Shown: positions 24,734 to 33,790 of the stretch, one piece after another
Position numbering within the stretch: the first letter of the stretch is position 1
Layout of the letters: each line of letters begins with the position of its first letter
NCBI RefSeq assembly: GCF_000430825.1
Contig: NZ_AUMT01000010.1
Location: 1 to 64,000, forward strand
DNA from: Chryseobacterium daeguense DSM 19388
GTDB taxonomy: Bacteria; Bacteroidota; Bacteroidia; Flavobacteriales; Weeksellaceae
Reading direction: 5' to 3'
Length of the DNA stretch: 64,000 nucleotides
Notes under the pieces: model-generated
What the model was told of the DNA's origin: nothing
Seen by the model: only the letters and a program-made list of their open reading frames with translations
The model's database searches: none
Made by a program: the position numbers and the translations under genes

Positions 24734-26323
24734 TTAAATGGCAACAATTATTAGTTTTGACTCCTCAATTTGCATTTCTTCTAAACAAGTTTCAAGCCAT
24801 GAATATCCATAATCTGCAAAAAATACGCTAAAATTATAAACCCTTTCCTGCCAATTCTTAGAAGGATGTACATCTAAAAACAAATTTTCCAGTCTTTCCA
24901 ACAATTCTCTTTGTTTTATTTTTTCTGCGTGAAGAAGGCGTTTTTTCATTCTTTTGAAAGATTTCAGCTGCCTTACTTCTTCTGCTTTTACCATATTCCC
25001 GAAAGATCTTTCAGTGGTTTCCGCAATCGTTTTTAACTCTGAAAAATTATTTACCAAAAGATTCTCCTTCTCGTCCAAAGCGTTCAGAATCTCATTATTA
25101 TCCAATATTTTGTTATTGGTAATCGCTGCGAAATTTTTGAAGAAATCTTCTATATTTAAGCCTAGCTTATCAATTTTACTTAAAGTTTTTTCTTTTAAAA
25201 ACAGCATTGAATTCCTCGGAATAAGGATAGGAAAAGGAATATTGATTTTTGTGAAATAGTCTTTAAGCTCCAGCCAGTACATGATTTCAGCATTTCCTCC
25301 GATATATGCAAGGTTGGGAAGCATCGTTTCCTGGTAAACAGGCCTCATCAATGCATTTGGGCTGAATTTTTCAGGAAAATTTTCCAGCTCACTTAAAATT
25401 TCTTCTTTTGTAAAGCTGATATTTTTATCGACAATGATGTATTTCCGTCCGTCAAATTCAATTCTGTCACGCGTTTCAGAAAGATAAAAAAGATTGATTT
25501 CACGCGGGTTTACCTGAACTTTCCCATATTTCTCGGTTAAAAAATCTACTTTCTCTTTTGAGTTTTTATTCAGACTAAAATGAAGAAGCTCATCTTTAAA
25601 CGTTTCTTTAATCTGGCTTTTCAATGCTTTTGAATCTCCATCCACAATGAGCAGTCCGAAATCCGAAAACAGACGATTAACTAAAATCTTAATAGCCTGC
25701 GTCAAAGTATTTCCGGTTTTGTAGGCTTCTTTTAACATTAAAATCAATTCCGTACCGAAAACATAATCTTTGAATTCCTTTTCAAATTCTGAAATAAAAA
25801 ACGTATCATTTATCTGGATTCTTCCGACAGCACCACCAGACTTTTCATTGGTCTCATAATAGTTATTCTCTGTTTTGAAATGATTAATTTCCGCAAAATC
25901 ATGATCCTCGGACGCCATCCAATACACAGGAACAAAATTAAAATCCGGGAAATTCTCTTTTAAATAAGAGCATGTCTTGATGGTCTGTAAAATTTTATAT
26001 ACAAAAAATACCGGCCCCGAAAACAGATTCAGCTGATGTCCGGTTGTGATGGTAAATGTATTCGGCTGCTTTATGTTTTCCAAATTCGTTCTTTGGCTTG
26101 ATGACAGCTTTAGATCCGAAAGCTGGCTTTCAATAGTATCAGACAATTTTTCCCTCTGCTGCAATGATAATGTATTATCAATTTTTAGGTGGATCTGCTG
26201 GCGGAAATTCTCCAGGGAAAATGTTTTATTTTCAAAACCTTCAATTTTTTGATTTAAAAAATCCTTTATTAATTGAGGAATGCTTTCTATATCCTGAAAT
26301 GATATTTTTTTAATAGTTTTCAA
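24734..26323 (-). CDS. bshC: Bacillithiol biosynthesis cysteine-adding enzyme BshC
   Basis: The 529-residue protein carries BshC family motifs: TITTGHQLNLFSGPVFFVYKI, VYWMASEDHDFAEINHF and the C-terminal coiled region with basic helices (KRMKKRLLHAEKIKQRELLERL). BshC adds cysteine to glucosamine-malate in the last step of bacillithiol synthesis; this low-molecular-weight thiol is used in Firmicutes and several Bacteroidetes. The bshA and bshB genes are not in the window. It starts 15 bases after the porin gene, so they are likely co-transcribed. Confidence 0.93.
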   Translation of the reverse strand: MKTIKKISFQDIESIPQLIKDFLNQKIEGFENKTFSLENFRQQIHLKIDNTLSLQQREKLSDTIESQLSDLKLSSSQRTNLENIKQPNTFTITTGHQLNLFSGPVFFVYKILQTIKTCSYLKENFPDFNFVPVYWMASEDHDFAEINHFKTENNYYETNEKSGGAVGRIQINDTFFISEFEKEFKDYVFGTELILMLKEAYKTGNTLTQAIKILVNRLFSDFGLLIVDGDSKALKSQIKETFKDELLHFSLNKNSKEKVDFLTEKYGKVQVNPREINLFYLSETRDRIEFDGRKYIIVDKNISFTKEEILSELENFPEKFSPNALMRPVYQETMLPNLAYIGGNAEIMYWLELKDYFTKINIPFPILIPRNSMLFLKEKTLSKIDKLGLNIEDFFKNFAAITNNKILDNNEILNALDEKENLLVNNFSELKTIAETTERSFGNMVKAEEVRQLKSFKRMKKRLLHAEKIKQRELLERLENLFLDVHPSKNWQERVYNFSVFFADYGYSWLETCLEEMQIEESKLIIVAI

Positions 26324-26338
26324 CTTTGGTGAAAATTT

Positions 26339-28270
26339 TTAGTTGAACAAATACCACACAATTCCGATATTCAACCTAAAATCATAAGTTGGGTAGCTTG
26401 GAAATGCGTAAGCTTTATTATGCGAGATGACGGTTCCGATCTGCTGACCTTCGATAAAGAAGAACATTTTTTTAACTTTCATATTAAAATAAAGATCAAC
26501 CATTGGCTGTCCACCGATCGAGAATGAATTGGTTCCCGGCAGAATGTACTCATTAAGAATAGGGAAATATTCTCTTGAAGCAAATTTTGAAAAATAATAA
26601 ACCTTTATCCCCGCCTGAATTTCTGCAGCTTTTTTAAATGCTTTTGACTGGAAGAAAAGATTAGCTCGTCCGATAAATCCGGGCATAGGTAAAAGATCCT
26701 TATTGGTAAGCGCGTTCTGGAACTGAAGTCTTGTATTCAGATGAAAACTTCCGTAACTGAATGTGGCATCTCCTCCAATTTGAGAAATATTGAGTGAGCT
26801 TTCGCTTTGTCTTGGCATTGCAGTCATGTCAAAATAGGTATAATTATCTATTCTGAAATAATTGGCAAATAATTCCGTTTTGAACCACTTCAGGTTAATG
26901 CTCCCCCCGATTTCCGTGATGGACTGATTTTCTGCATTCTGGAGATAATAGTTAAAATTATTATATACCGAAGTATTCAACAGATAATTGAACGAAGGGT
27001 AAGCACTCTGGAAATTTACTTTTGCATTGACAAAATAGTCTTTTATTGGCTCAAATTTCAAATTGTTGGTGGTTTTTACATAAGTTCCAAACTCGCTTCC
27101 ATTTGAAAATTCTGCAAATGAATTCAATTGAATCTTATCAAAAAGTTTAATTTGTAAATTCCCGACTGCACCAATTCTGCTTTCCTTAATTTCCGTAGGA
27201 ATCACTAAAAGCGGAAGAACAATTTCACTGGTTCCGAACTTTAACATCTGATAACGGACTCCCGCGTCCAGCTTGAATTTTTCATTATCCCAAACCAGGC
27301 TTACCGTATTGCTGAAATTATCCGAATATTTTTTTGAAGTAAGCGGGGCACCGTTTACAAGCTCTGCCGGAACATCATACCAGTAAGATTCCGGAGTTGT
27401 TTGTGTATAATAATATTTATTTCCCTGATGAGAAATTGTATGTCTTAATTTAAAAGGAATTTTCTCTGATTTGAAAGGCGCAAACTGATGTGTGAGGTAA
27501 TATCTTCTGTAAGAAAACTGAGAACTTGATGTTTCCAGATTCACCTGCATATTCTGACGGTTTCTGGAGTTGCTGTCCCCGTTTTGAAAAAGGCTGTCCA
27601 CTGCAATTCCTCCATTTTCCTGGTTGTTTACATTTTGATGTAAATAGTGGGCAAACAATTCATAATTTCCGCTTTTTGAAACATAGTGCCCTGAAAATAA
27701 AGTATTGTTATTGGAAGCCAAAGAATTCCTGTAAAGTCCCTGCGAACGCAATCCCATATATTCTAAAGCAAAATTAAACCTTTTTCCTATATTTTGGGTA
27801 TAGGATGATCTCAAAGCAGCCCCGTTTTTCATGGCATTATGATAAATGAAAGTGGCTGTCGGTGTTTTAACATCATAATAATGAATATCATTAACACCTA
27901 AAATACCGTAAGATTTATTGGTGGGCAATAAAGCCAGATTCTGCTCAGCATTCACTTCATAGGACAGCGGATTAAATCCCGCCCCAATATTTGCAAACTG
28001 AACTTTTCCAAAATTGTCTTTATTATTGTATTGTGAAAAAATATAGGTTTTATCAAAAGTCATCACCGTATCAAACACTTTTTTCTCCGAGAATTGTGTC
28101 TGATAGAGATAATCATTAATGGTAGGCTTAAATATTTTTAAAGAATCCTTCTTCCCGGAATCAATCACCAATGTATCTTCTTTGGGAAGCTTATTGGAAT
28201 CTGTTTTGTTTACGACCTGCGCCTGTACAGTGAGACTCAGAAAGAGTATTATTGAAAGTATATACTTCAT
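26339..28270 (-). CDS. Putative porin, outer-membrane beta-barrel
   Basis: I choose the start at 28270 (643 residues), where MKYILSIILFLSLTVQAQ is a clean signal peptide; the longer frame to 28453 runs back through the terminator at 28357-28384 and is not credible. A TATTTTTG -7 box (28339-28332) upstream agrees with this start. The mature protein is a long beta-barrel with alternating aromatic strands, ending …YDFRLNIGIVWYLFN, typical of the Bacteroidetes 'putative porin' family. Substrate is unknown. It precedes bshC by 15 bases in the same operon. Confidence 0.85.
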   Translation of the reverse strand: MKYILSIILFLSLTVQAQVVNKTDSNKLPKEDTLVIDSGKKDSLKIFKPTINDYLYQTQFSEKKVFDTVMTFDKTYIFSQYNNKDNFGKVQFANIGAGFNPLSYEVNAEQNLALLPTNKSYGILGVNDIHYYDVKTPTATFIYHNAMKNGAALRSSYTQNIGKRFNFALEYMGLRSQGLYRNSLASNNNTLFSGHYVSKSGNYELFAHYLHQNVNNQENGGIAVDSLFQNGDSNSRNRQNMQVNLETSSSQFSYRRYYLTHQFAPFKSEKIPFKLRHTISHQGNKYYYTQTTPESYWYDVPAELVNGAPLTSKKYSDNFSNTVSLVWDNEKFKLDAGVRYQMLKFGTSEIVLPLLVIPTEIKESRIGAVGNLQIKLFDKIQLNSFAEFSNGSEFGTYVKTTNNLKFEPIKDYFVNAKVNFQSAYPSFNYLLNTSVYNNFNYYLQNAENQSITEIGGSINLKWFKTELFANYFRIDNYTYFDMTAMPRQSESSLNISQIGGDATFSYGSFHLNTRLQFQNALTNKDLLPMPGFIGRANLFFQSKAFKKAAEIQAGIKVYYFSKFASREYFPILNEYILPGTNSFSIGGQPMVDLYFNMKVKKMFFFIEGQQIGTVISHNKAYAFPSYPTYDFRLNIGIVWYLFN

Positions 28271-28356
28271 GTGTTCATTTATATTATGCAAAAAATGATG
28301 CTGTAAAGTTATACCATCAAATTTTGTAAAGCAAAAATAAGAAATAATGGGGAATA

Positions 28357-28384
28357 AAAAACCCCGTCGTAGGACGGGGTTTTT
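28357..28384. terminator. Intrinsic terminator of the SusCD operon
   Basis: AAAAACCCCGTC, loop GTAG, GACGGGGTTTTT is a perfect 12-bp stem 16 bases past the stop of the lipoprotein gene at 28401; the A-run on the left gives the T-tract on the minus strand. It also fences the porin gene from the SusCD operon. Confidence 0.92.
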
Positions 28385-28400
28385 ATTATGAATAAAAAAA

Positions 28401-29201
28401 TTATATTCCTTGGAAAACCTCTTTCTGATTTCCAAAAGTTCCTGCAGTAACAAAGTAATTCATGTATACTGTAAGCTTTCTAGTACAAGGATTGAAAATT
28501 GAAATTAAAGTAGCATCAGTAGATGCCTTTGCTTTAATCATTCCATAAGTTGGATGAAGAGTCCCTGTTTCTTGTTCAGGCACACTAACAACAAAAGTTT
28601 CAGGGTTATAGTTTAACACTAAATCTATACCTATATCCCAAAAATCTTTTACTAAAATTTGGTTAGCCACTGTACTTTCCACGATTTGGTATGTACCTCC
28701 AGGACCTGCATTCCACCAAGTTTCTGTATTTGTAAAATCTCCTACAAAGTAAGATATAGGACAAGTTAATGATACATCTAGTGTAAATTCATTATTAAAT
28801 GCTGCAATTGGCAAAGATGAAGATTCTAGTCTGAAAACTGCTTTTTTCCCACTTTGAACTGCTCCAGCTTCTAATAATTTTACAACAAATTTACCCATTG
28901 TTTCACCATTTGAAAGCTCATCAGTTGCATTTACAATTTGGAAATCTGTTCCTAATACTGCTGTGGATTTAGCCTGATCAAAAACTAATTTAACCTGGTG
29001 ACTTCCTTCTACTCCCTTAAGAACTCCGTAGTTAATATCAAAGTCAGAAGATGTAGAGCCTGCTACAACAAAAGCACTAGCAGTGGTTCCTTTATTAAAC
29101 TGTACAAAAGAATCCCCATCATAGTAAGGCTCCTCCTCTTGTTTACATGAAGCAAGAAGTACAGTAATAAAAAGAAATATTATTTTTGAAAAATTTTTCA
29201 T
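28401..29201 (-). CDS. SusCD-associated surface lipoprotein
   Basis: The 266-residue lipoprotein has a lipobox LLASC (lipid Cys at 19), then a beta-rich domain (about 30-135: DGDSFVQFNKGTTAS…DFDINYGVLKGVEGSHQVKLVF…) resembling DUF4843/Calx-beta-like folds, and a second domain with paired cysteines and a Trp/Gly-rich motif (TNTETWWNAGPGGTYQIVE). It is 19 bases downstream of susD and ends at a strong terminator. In SusCD loci the third gene usually encodes a surface glycan- or peptide-binding protein. The ligand cannot be predicted here. Confidence 0.82.
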   Translation of the reverse strand: MKNFSKIIFLFITVLLASCKQEEEPYYDGDSFVQFNKGTTASAFVVAGSTSSDFDINYGVLKGVEGSHQVKLVFDQAKSTAVLGTDFQIVNATDELSNGETMGKFVVKLLEAGAVQSGKKAVFRLESSSLPIAAFNNEFTLDVSLTCPISYFVGDFTNTETWWNAGPGGTYQIVESTVANQILVKDFWDIGIDLVLNYNPETFVVSVPEQETGTLHPTYGMIKAKASTDATLISIFNPCTRKLTVYMNYFVTAGTFGNQKEVFQGI

Positions 29202-29220
29202 AACATTATTATTTTAAAAA

Positions 29221-30762
29221 TTAATAACCAGGATTTTGCTGGATTGATGGATTTCCTAAAATTTCTGAAGATGGAATTGGTAATGTAAATCTATAATCAG
29301 TAATATTAAGAGTAAGAGGTGTATTTGGGTTGAAATCATCATTAGCATTTCTATCAATACTTACTCCTGCCTCAGCACCAAGTCTTCTCAAATCAACATA
29401 ACGGTGTCCCTCAAAAGCAAGCTCTGCACGTCTTTCAGCCAAAATATCTCTAAGTGCATCAACTTTGCTAGAATATACCGGTAAAGTAGCTGTAGAATTA
29501 AATCTTCTTGCATCTCTTACCGCTTTGATATATGTAGCTGCCGCCACATAACCTGCCGGAGTTTGAGCTTCACACTCTGCAAGAATGAAATACATTTCTG
29601 ATAATCTGAAAACTTTTACATCATTTCTTAATGGTGCGTTTGTTTTACCAGGATATTTATCTATAATATACACTCCTTGTGCAGGTACAGAAGTTGGATC
29701 TATAAATGCATATCTTCTAATATCTAATGAATATTGAGGAGTTGTACCACTTGACACATTCAATCTGTTGAATAGGTTCAATCCTACAGTCCATAATGGA
29801 GAGCCTGACAGGTTAGTTGTATTAGTTGTATAGATACCTGCAATATTACCTCCTGTTCCACTTACTGGTCTACTTAATGTAAATAAATTTTCACCGTTAT
29901 TTAAATCAGCCCAAAGTCTTCTATATGGGTTGGTTGGAGCAGCTGCATAAAATGCTGTATTCCATGCTGCAGTACCTGGAGTTCCTGTTGGAACAGGAGT
30001 AGAAACTGTCAGAGAAACACCTGAACTCGTTACTACACTTTGAGCATATTGTTTAGCTAAAGTATAGTTTTTTCTATATAGGTACATTCTAGCTCTCATT
30101 GCATTCACTAGAGTCTTACTTGCAAAGAAAGGAAAGTTATGCGCAGTTGGAGGAGCAAGATTATTTTCTGCATATTGCAAATCAGATTCTACTAAAGCCC
30201 AAATATCAGCATTCTTACTTCTGGGTAATTGCTCATCAATTTCAGGAACCCTGTTGATCAATATTACACCTAAAGCATTATCATCAGCCATATTTGGAGA
30301 GAAATAAGACTCTAAGTTCAAATAAGCTAAAGCTCTCAATGTTCTTGCTTCTGCAAGTATATTATTATATGTTACAGTTTCAGAAGCATCAGGTGTGATT
30401 TTTTCAGCAGCTTCTAATAATCTGTTAACTCTATTGATATTAGTATAATTTTGTATCCAAATAGCAGATGCATATCCATCATTTGGAGTTAATACATATC
30501 TATATAATCCTTGATCTTGTCCTGTATTACTTGGTCCTACTCTTAATTCATCTGTAAAAACAGAAGAAAACTTAATTTGGTTTGTAACATCAACACTCGT
30601 ATATACTGATCCTAGTAAATATTTTTCTAAGTCTGATGTTGTTTTAAAAACAGTTTGGTCATTAAGTTCGCCTTCCTGTACGATATCAATAGCATCTTTA
30701 CAAGATACTAAAACAGTACAAGCGAAACACACTGTCAATAGTTTATAAAAAATATTTTTCAT
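29221..30762 (-). CDS. susD: RagB/SusD family nutrient-binding lipoprotein
   Basis: The 513-residue protein has a lipoprotein signal (FACTVLVSC), tetratricopeptide-like helices (about 90-240, …ILAEARTLRALAYLNLESYF…) and the C-terminal RagB/SusD segment (…RLSEMYFILAECEAQTPAGYVAAATYIKAVRDARR…AELAFEGHRYVDLRRLG…IPSSEILGNPSIQQNPGY). It caps the SusC channel and binds the substrate at the cell surface. It is 22 bases after the susC-like gene. The nearby S8 peptidase makes peptides a possible substrate; no glycoside hydrolase is linked. Confidence 0.95.
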   Translation of the reverse strand: MKNIFYKLLTVCFACTVLVSCKDAIDIVQEGELNDQTVFKTTSDLEKYLLGSVYTSVDVTNQIKFSSVFTDELRVGPSNTGQDQGLYRYVLTPNDGYASAIWIQNYTNINRVNRLLEAAEKITPDASETVTYNNILAEARTLRALAYLNLESYFSPNMADDNALGVILINRVPEIDEQLPRSKNADIWALVESDLQYAENNLAPPTAHNFPFFASKTLVNAMRARMYLYRKNYTLAKQYAQSVVTSSGVSLTVSTPVPTGTPGTAAWNTAFYAAAPTNPYRRLWADLNNGENLFTLSRPVSGTGGNIAGIYTTNTTNLSGSPLWTVGLNLFNRLNVSSGTTPQYSLDIRRYAFIDPTSVPAQGVYIIDKYPGKTNAPLRNDVKVFRLSEMYFILAECEAQTPAGYVAAATYIKAVRDARRFNSTATLPVYSSKVDALRDILAERRAELAFEGHRYVDLRRLGAEAGVSIDRNANDDFNPNTPLTLNITDYRFTLPIPSSEILGNPSIQQNPGY

Positions 30763-30784
30763 TTTTATTATTAATTACTGTTAA

Positions 30785-33658
30785 TTAAAAGTCAATATTA
30801 GCACCTAAAGAAACTGTTTTCATATTAGGATATACTGACGTTGAAGTTGCGAAAGTTGGTTCAGGATCAAATCCTTGCCATTTTGTAAATGTTAACAAGT
30901 TTTCTGCTTGTAAAAATACTCTAACTCCTCTGATTCCGCTATTACCAAACATCTCACTAGGAACCTTATATCCTAATACAACATTTTTTAATCTGATGAA
31001 AGAAGCGTCTTTTAAGAATCTGTCAGAATTTCCGTTATAAGCAAAGTTTGTTGCAAATAAAGAAGGTACGTTTGTATTAGTGTTATTAGCTGTCCAAGCA
31101 TTTAATAATTCTCTAGATACATTATATCCGTCAACTGTTGTAGAATCATATACATAATCTAACTGATTATCATATTTGTATGCTCCTTGCTGATATGAGA
31201 AATGAACATCTAAAGTAAATCCTTTATAAGATGAATTTACACCGAAACCACCAACCCATTTTGGCAAGTAGTTTTTACCTGTTGCTCTAGCATCTCTGTT
31301 AACATCTGGAGTTTCAGTAACATTTCCGTTGATATCTAAGAACAATAAGTTACCATTACTCTGATTTACTCCTACGTAAGGAATCATGTACCATTCAGAT
31401 AACTGACCTCCTACTACATTTCTAATACTTCCTGTTGTTTGATTTTGGATAAGGTCAACAATCTTACTCTTATTATAAGCCGTGTTAGCATATACAGATA
31501 ATTTGAAATCTGAATTTCTAAATAGGTGATACTTTAAACTAGCTTCTACACCTTCATTCTGTAATTTTCCGTTGTTTCCATTGATAGAATATAAACTTGT
31601 AATTGCAGAAATGTTAATTGGACTATATAATTTATCCGTGCTTTTTTTGTAATAATCTAAGCTACCTTCTAATCTTCTGTTTAAGAACATATAGTCTAAA
31701 CCAACATTAAACTGTGAAATTTCTTCCCATTGAATGTCTGGGTTTGCAATTACTCCTGTATAATACACTGCATTGTTATTATTATATCCTAGCCCCACAG
31801 TATTTGTATCCCTAACCAAGTTAGTTCCTACAATTAATGGGTTGGTTCCATAAGCAGCAGTAACAACTTGAGCATTACCGTTAGTACCATACGAAGCTCT
31901 TAATTTTAACATATCAATATTGGAACCCTGCATAAAGTTTTCTTTATCAATATTCCAACGACCTGCCACAGCCCAAAAAGTAGCCCATTTGTTATCACCA
32001 GTAAATCTATAACTTCCGTCTCTTCTTACTGTACCAGAAACACCATATTTATTAGCATAATCATAATCAAAAGTTCCAAAATAAGCTAATGTACCAGCTG
32101 TAATTTTAGACGTGCTGTTTGATGGGTTATAAATATTTGGAGTTGCTGGATTGAATGGGATCCATCCTGTTCCAGCTCCGAATGACCAGTTTAGTGGGTT
32201 CAAACCATTTTGACGTCCTGAAGTAGCCTCATAGTGAACTTTCATATAATCTAAATAAGCGCCAAGATCAATTGTGTGCTCTCCAAAAGATTTTTTATAA
32301 CTTACGTTAGTAATTGAGCTGAATGTAAGATCTGTTGATTTAACATTATCTTCAACTCCTCCATACTCCGTGCCTGAAGAAGAAGCAACAACTAAAGCTA
32401 AATAAGACCAAGGAGCTCTTGCGAAAATTCTTTGATTATACTTATAATCAATACCTGTTCTGTTACCAACGGTCAAGTCATCAGTAATTTTATAAGACAA
32501 AGCCGCATTTGCAATAATACTAGTCTCAGTAAGTTTGTTAGGAAGCGTTCCTTTTAAGATATCTTGTAAAACATACACGTTATTACCATTACTAAAATCA
32601 GAACCAATACCATTTAATAAATCCTGACCATTAGCATATACATCAGGTGCTAAAGTTGGCAAACCTACAATAGACCCTAATAGAGGATTTTGTATAACAT
32701 TAGAATTAATATCACCTCTGGTTTCCTCTTCTAACTGATGTCTTACAGAATGACCTAAACCAATATTTAGTGAGTAATTAAATTTATTATTTTTCGATTT
32801 ACCCATTAAGTTATTCCTTAATGTAAATCTTTGGAAATCTGTAGTAGGCACGATACCATCCTGCTTCATATATCCAACAGAAGAATAGTTACTTAAATTC
32901 GCACCTCCTGCTGATATTTGTAAATCATGACTTTGAGTTATACCCGTTCTGAAGAATTGCTTTCTCCAATTTGTATTCGTTGTATAATTTGCAATTTGTT
33001 CAGGAGTCATATTAGCACCCTGCCCTAAACCTGCACGATTTTGAATTGTCAGCAATTCTTGTGCGCTTGCCATATCATATTTTGTTTCCGGCAAGAAACT
33101 TGTCCCTATACTTGTATTATAAGAAACATCAAATCTAGTTCCATATCTTCCTCTTTTCGTATTGATGATAACTACACCATTCGCCCCTCTGTTACCATAA
33201 ATTGCAGTTGCAGCAGCATCTTTAAGAACTGAAGAACTTTCGATGTCGTTTGGATTTAAGTTACGAAACTGTGTTGCATTAGAGATCATACCATCAATTA
33301 CATATAATGGATCAGACTGAGAGTTAATTGAACTTACCCCTCTGATGATTAGATCCATTTTTGCAGAACCTGGAGATCCTGAAGTAGAACTTACACTAAG
33401 ACCAGCAACTTCCCCCTGCATTGATTGTAAAAAAGAAACATTGGGTCTGTTTTCCAATCTTTCTCCTGAAATCGTTACAGAAGCAGTAGCATTTTGTGGT
33501 TTAGTCTGAGTTTTACTATACCCTAATACCACAACTTCTTCAATGTTAGAAGTCTTTGGAACAGTATCGGTTACCTTTTTTGTTGATTGCGCCATTGTTA
33601 GCTGTCCTCCTATAAAGAACATAACTCCAGCACTTAGCACTTTTAGTTTACCATTCAT
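30785..33658 (-). CDS. susC: SusC/RagA family TonB-linked outer-membrane transporter
   Basis: With the start at 33658 the protein has 957 residues: signal peptide (MNGKLKVLSAGVMFFIGGQLTMAQ), a TonB-box-like segment (IEEVVVLGYS), plug domain (…LRPNVSFLQSMQGEVAGLSV-type, IIRGVSSINSQSDPLYVIDGM, SSVLKDAAATAIYGNRGANGVVII) and a 22-strand barrel. It lacks the carboxypeptidase-D-like N-terminal domain that many SusC proteins carry, so the TonB box comes almost directly after the signal peptide. It imports its substrate with SusD. It is the first gene of a three-gene operon and is divergent from the S8 peptidase. Its base composition looks more AT-rich than that of the housekeeping genes nearby. Confidence 0.95.
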   Translation of the reverse strand: MNGKLKVLSAGVMFFIGGQLTMAQSTKKVTDTVPKTSNIEEVVVLGYSKTQTKPQNATASVTISGERLENRPNVSFLQSMQGEVAGLSVSSTSGSPGSAKMDLIIRGVSSINSQSDPLYVIDGMISNATQFRNLNPNDIESSSVLKDAAATAIYGNRGANGVVIINTKRGRYGTRFDVSYNTSIGTSFLPETKYDMASAQELLTIQNRAGLGQGANMTPEQIANYTTNTNWRKQFFRTGITQSHDLQISAGGANLSNYSSVGYMKQDGIVPTTDFQRFTLRNNLMGKSKNNKFNYSLNIGLGHSVRHQLEEETRGDINSNVIQNPLLGSIVGLPTLAPDVYANGQDLLNGIGSDFSNGNNVYVLQDILKGTLPNKLTETSIIANAALSYKITDDLTVGNRTGIDYKYNQRIFARAPWSYLALVVASSSGTEYGGVEDNVKSTDLTFSSITNVSYKKSFGEHTIDLGAYLDYMKVHYEATSGRQNGLNPLNWSFGAGTGWIPFNPATPNIYNPSNSTSKITAGTLAYFGTFDYDYANKYGVSGTVRRDGSYRFTGDNKWATFWAVAGRWNIDKENFMQGSNIDMLKLRASYGTNGNAQVVTAAYGTNPLIVGTNLVRDTNTVGLGYNNNNAVYYTGVIANPDIQWEEISQFNVGLDYMFLNRRLEGSLDYYKKSTDKLYSPINISAITSLYSINGNNGKLQNEGVEASLKYHLFRNSDFKLSVYANTAYNKSKIVDLIQNQTTGSIRNVVGGQLSEWYMIPYVGVNQSNGNLLFLDINGNVTETPDVNRDARATGKNYLPKWVGGFGVNSSYKGFTLDVHFSYQQGAYKYDNQLDYVYDSTTVDGYNVSRELLNAWTANNTNTNVPSLFATNFAYNGNSDRFLKDASFIRLKNVVLGYKVPSEMFGNSGIRGVRVFLQAENLLTFTKWQGFDPEPTFATSTSVYPNMKTVSLGANIDF

Positions 33659-33765
33659 TATTAACAAAATTTAATATTATAGGTGCAAATATGTTAATAA
33701 ATATTAAATCCTCCAAATAAATTACGTTATATTTTTAATAAGCTATTAAAATCATTATATTTCTA

Positions 33766-33773
33766 TATATTTG
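33766..33773 (+). promoter_or_regulatory. -7 promoter box of the S8 peptidase
   Basis: TATATTTG is an exact TAnnTTTG match 17 bases upstream of the ATG at 33791. No clear TTG at -33 was found. Confidence 0.5.
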
Positions 33774-33790
33774 TTGATAAAATTTTAAAT

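Noticed and set aside
28271..28453. N-terminal extension of the porin frame
   Set aside because: It runs through the SusCD operon's terminator and upstream of a -7 box; a clean signal peptide begins at 28270.
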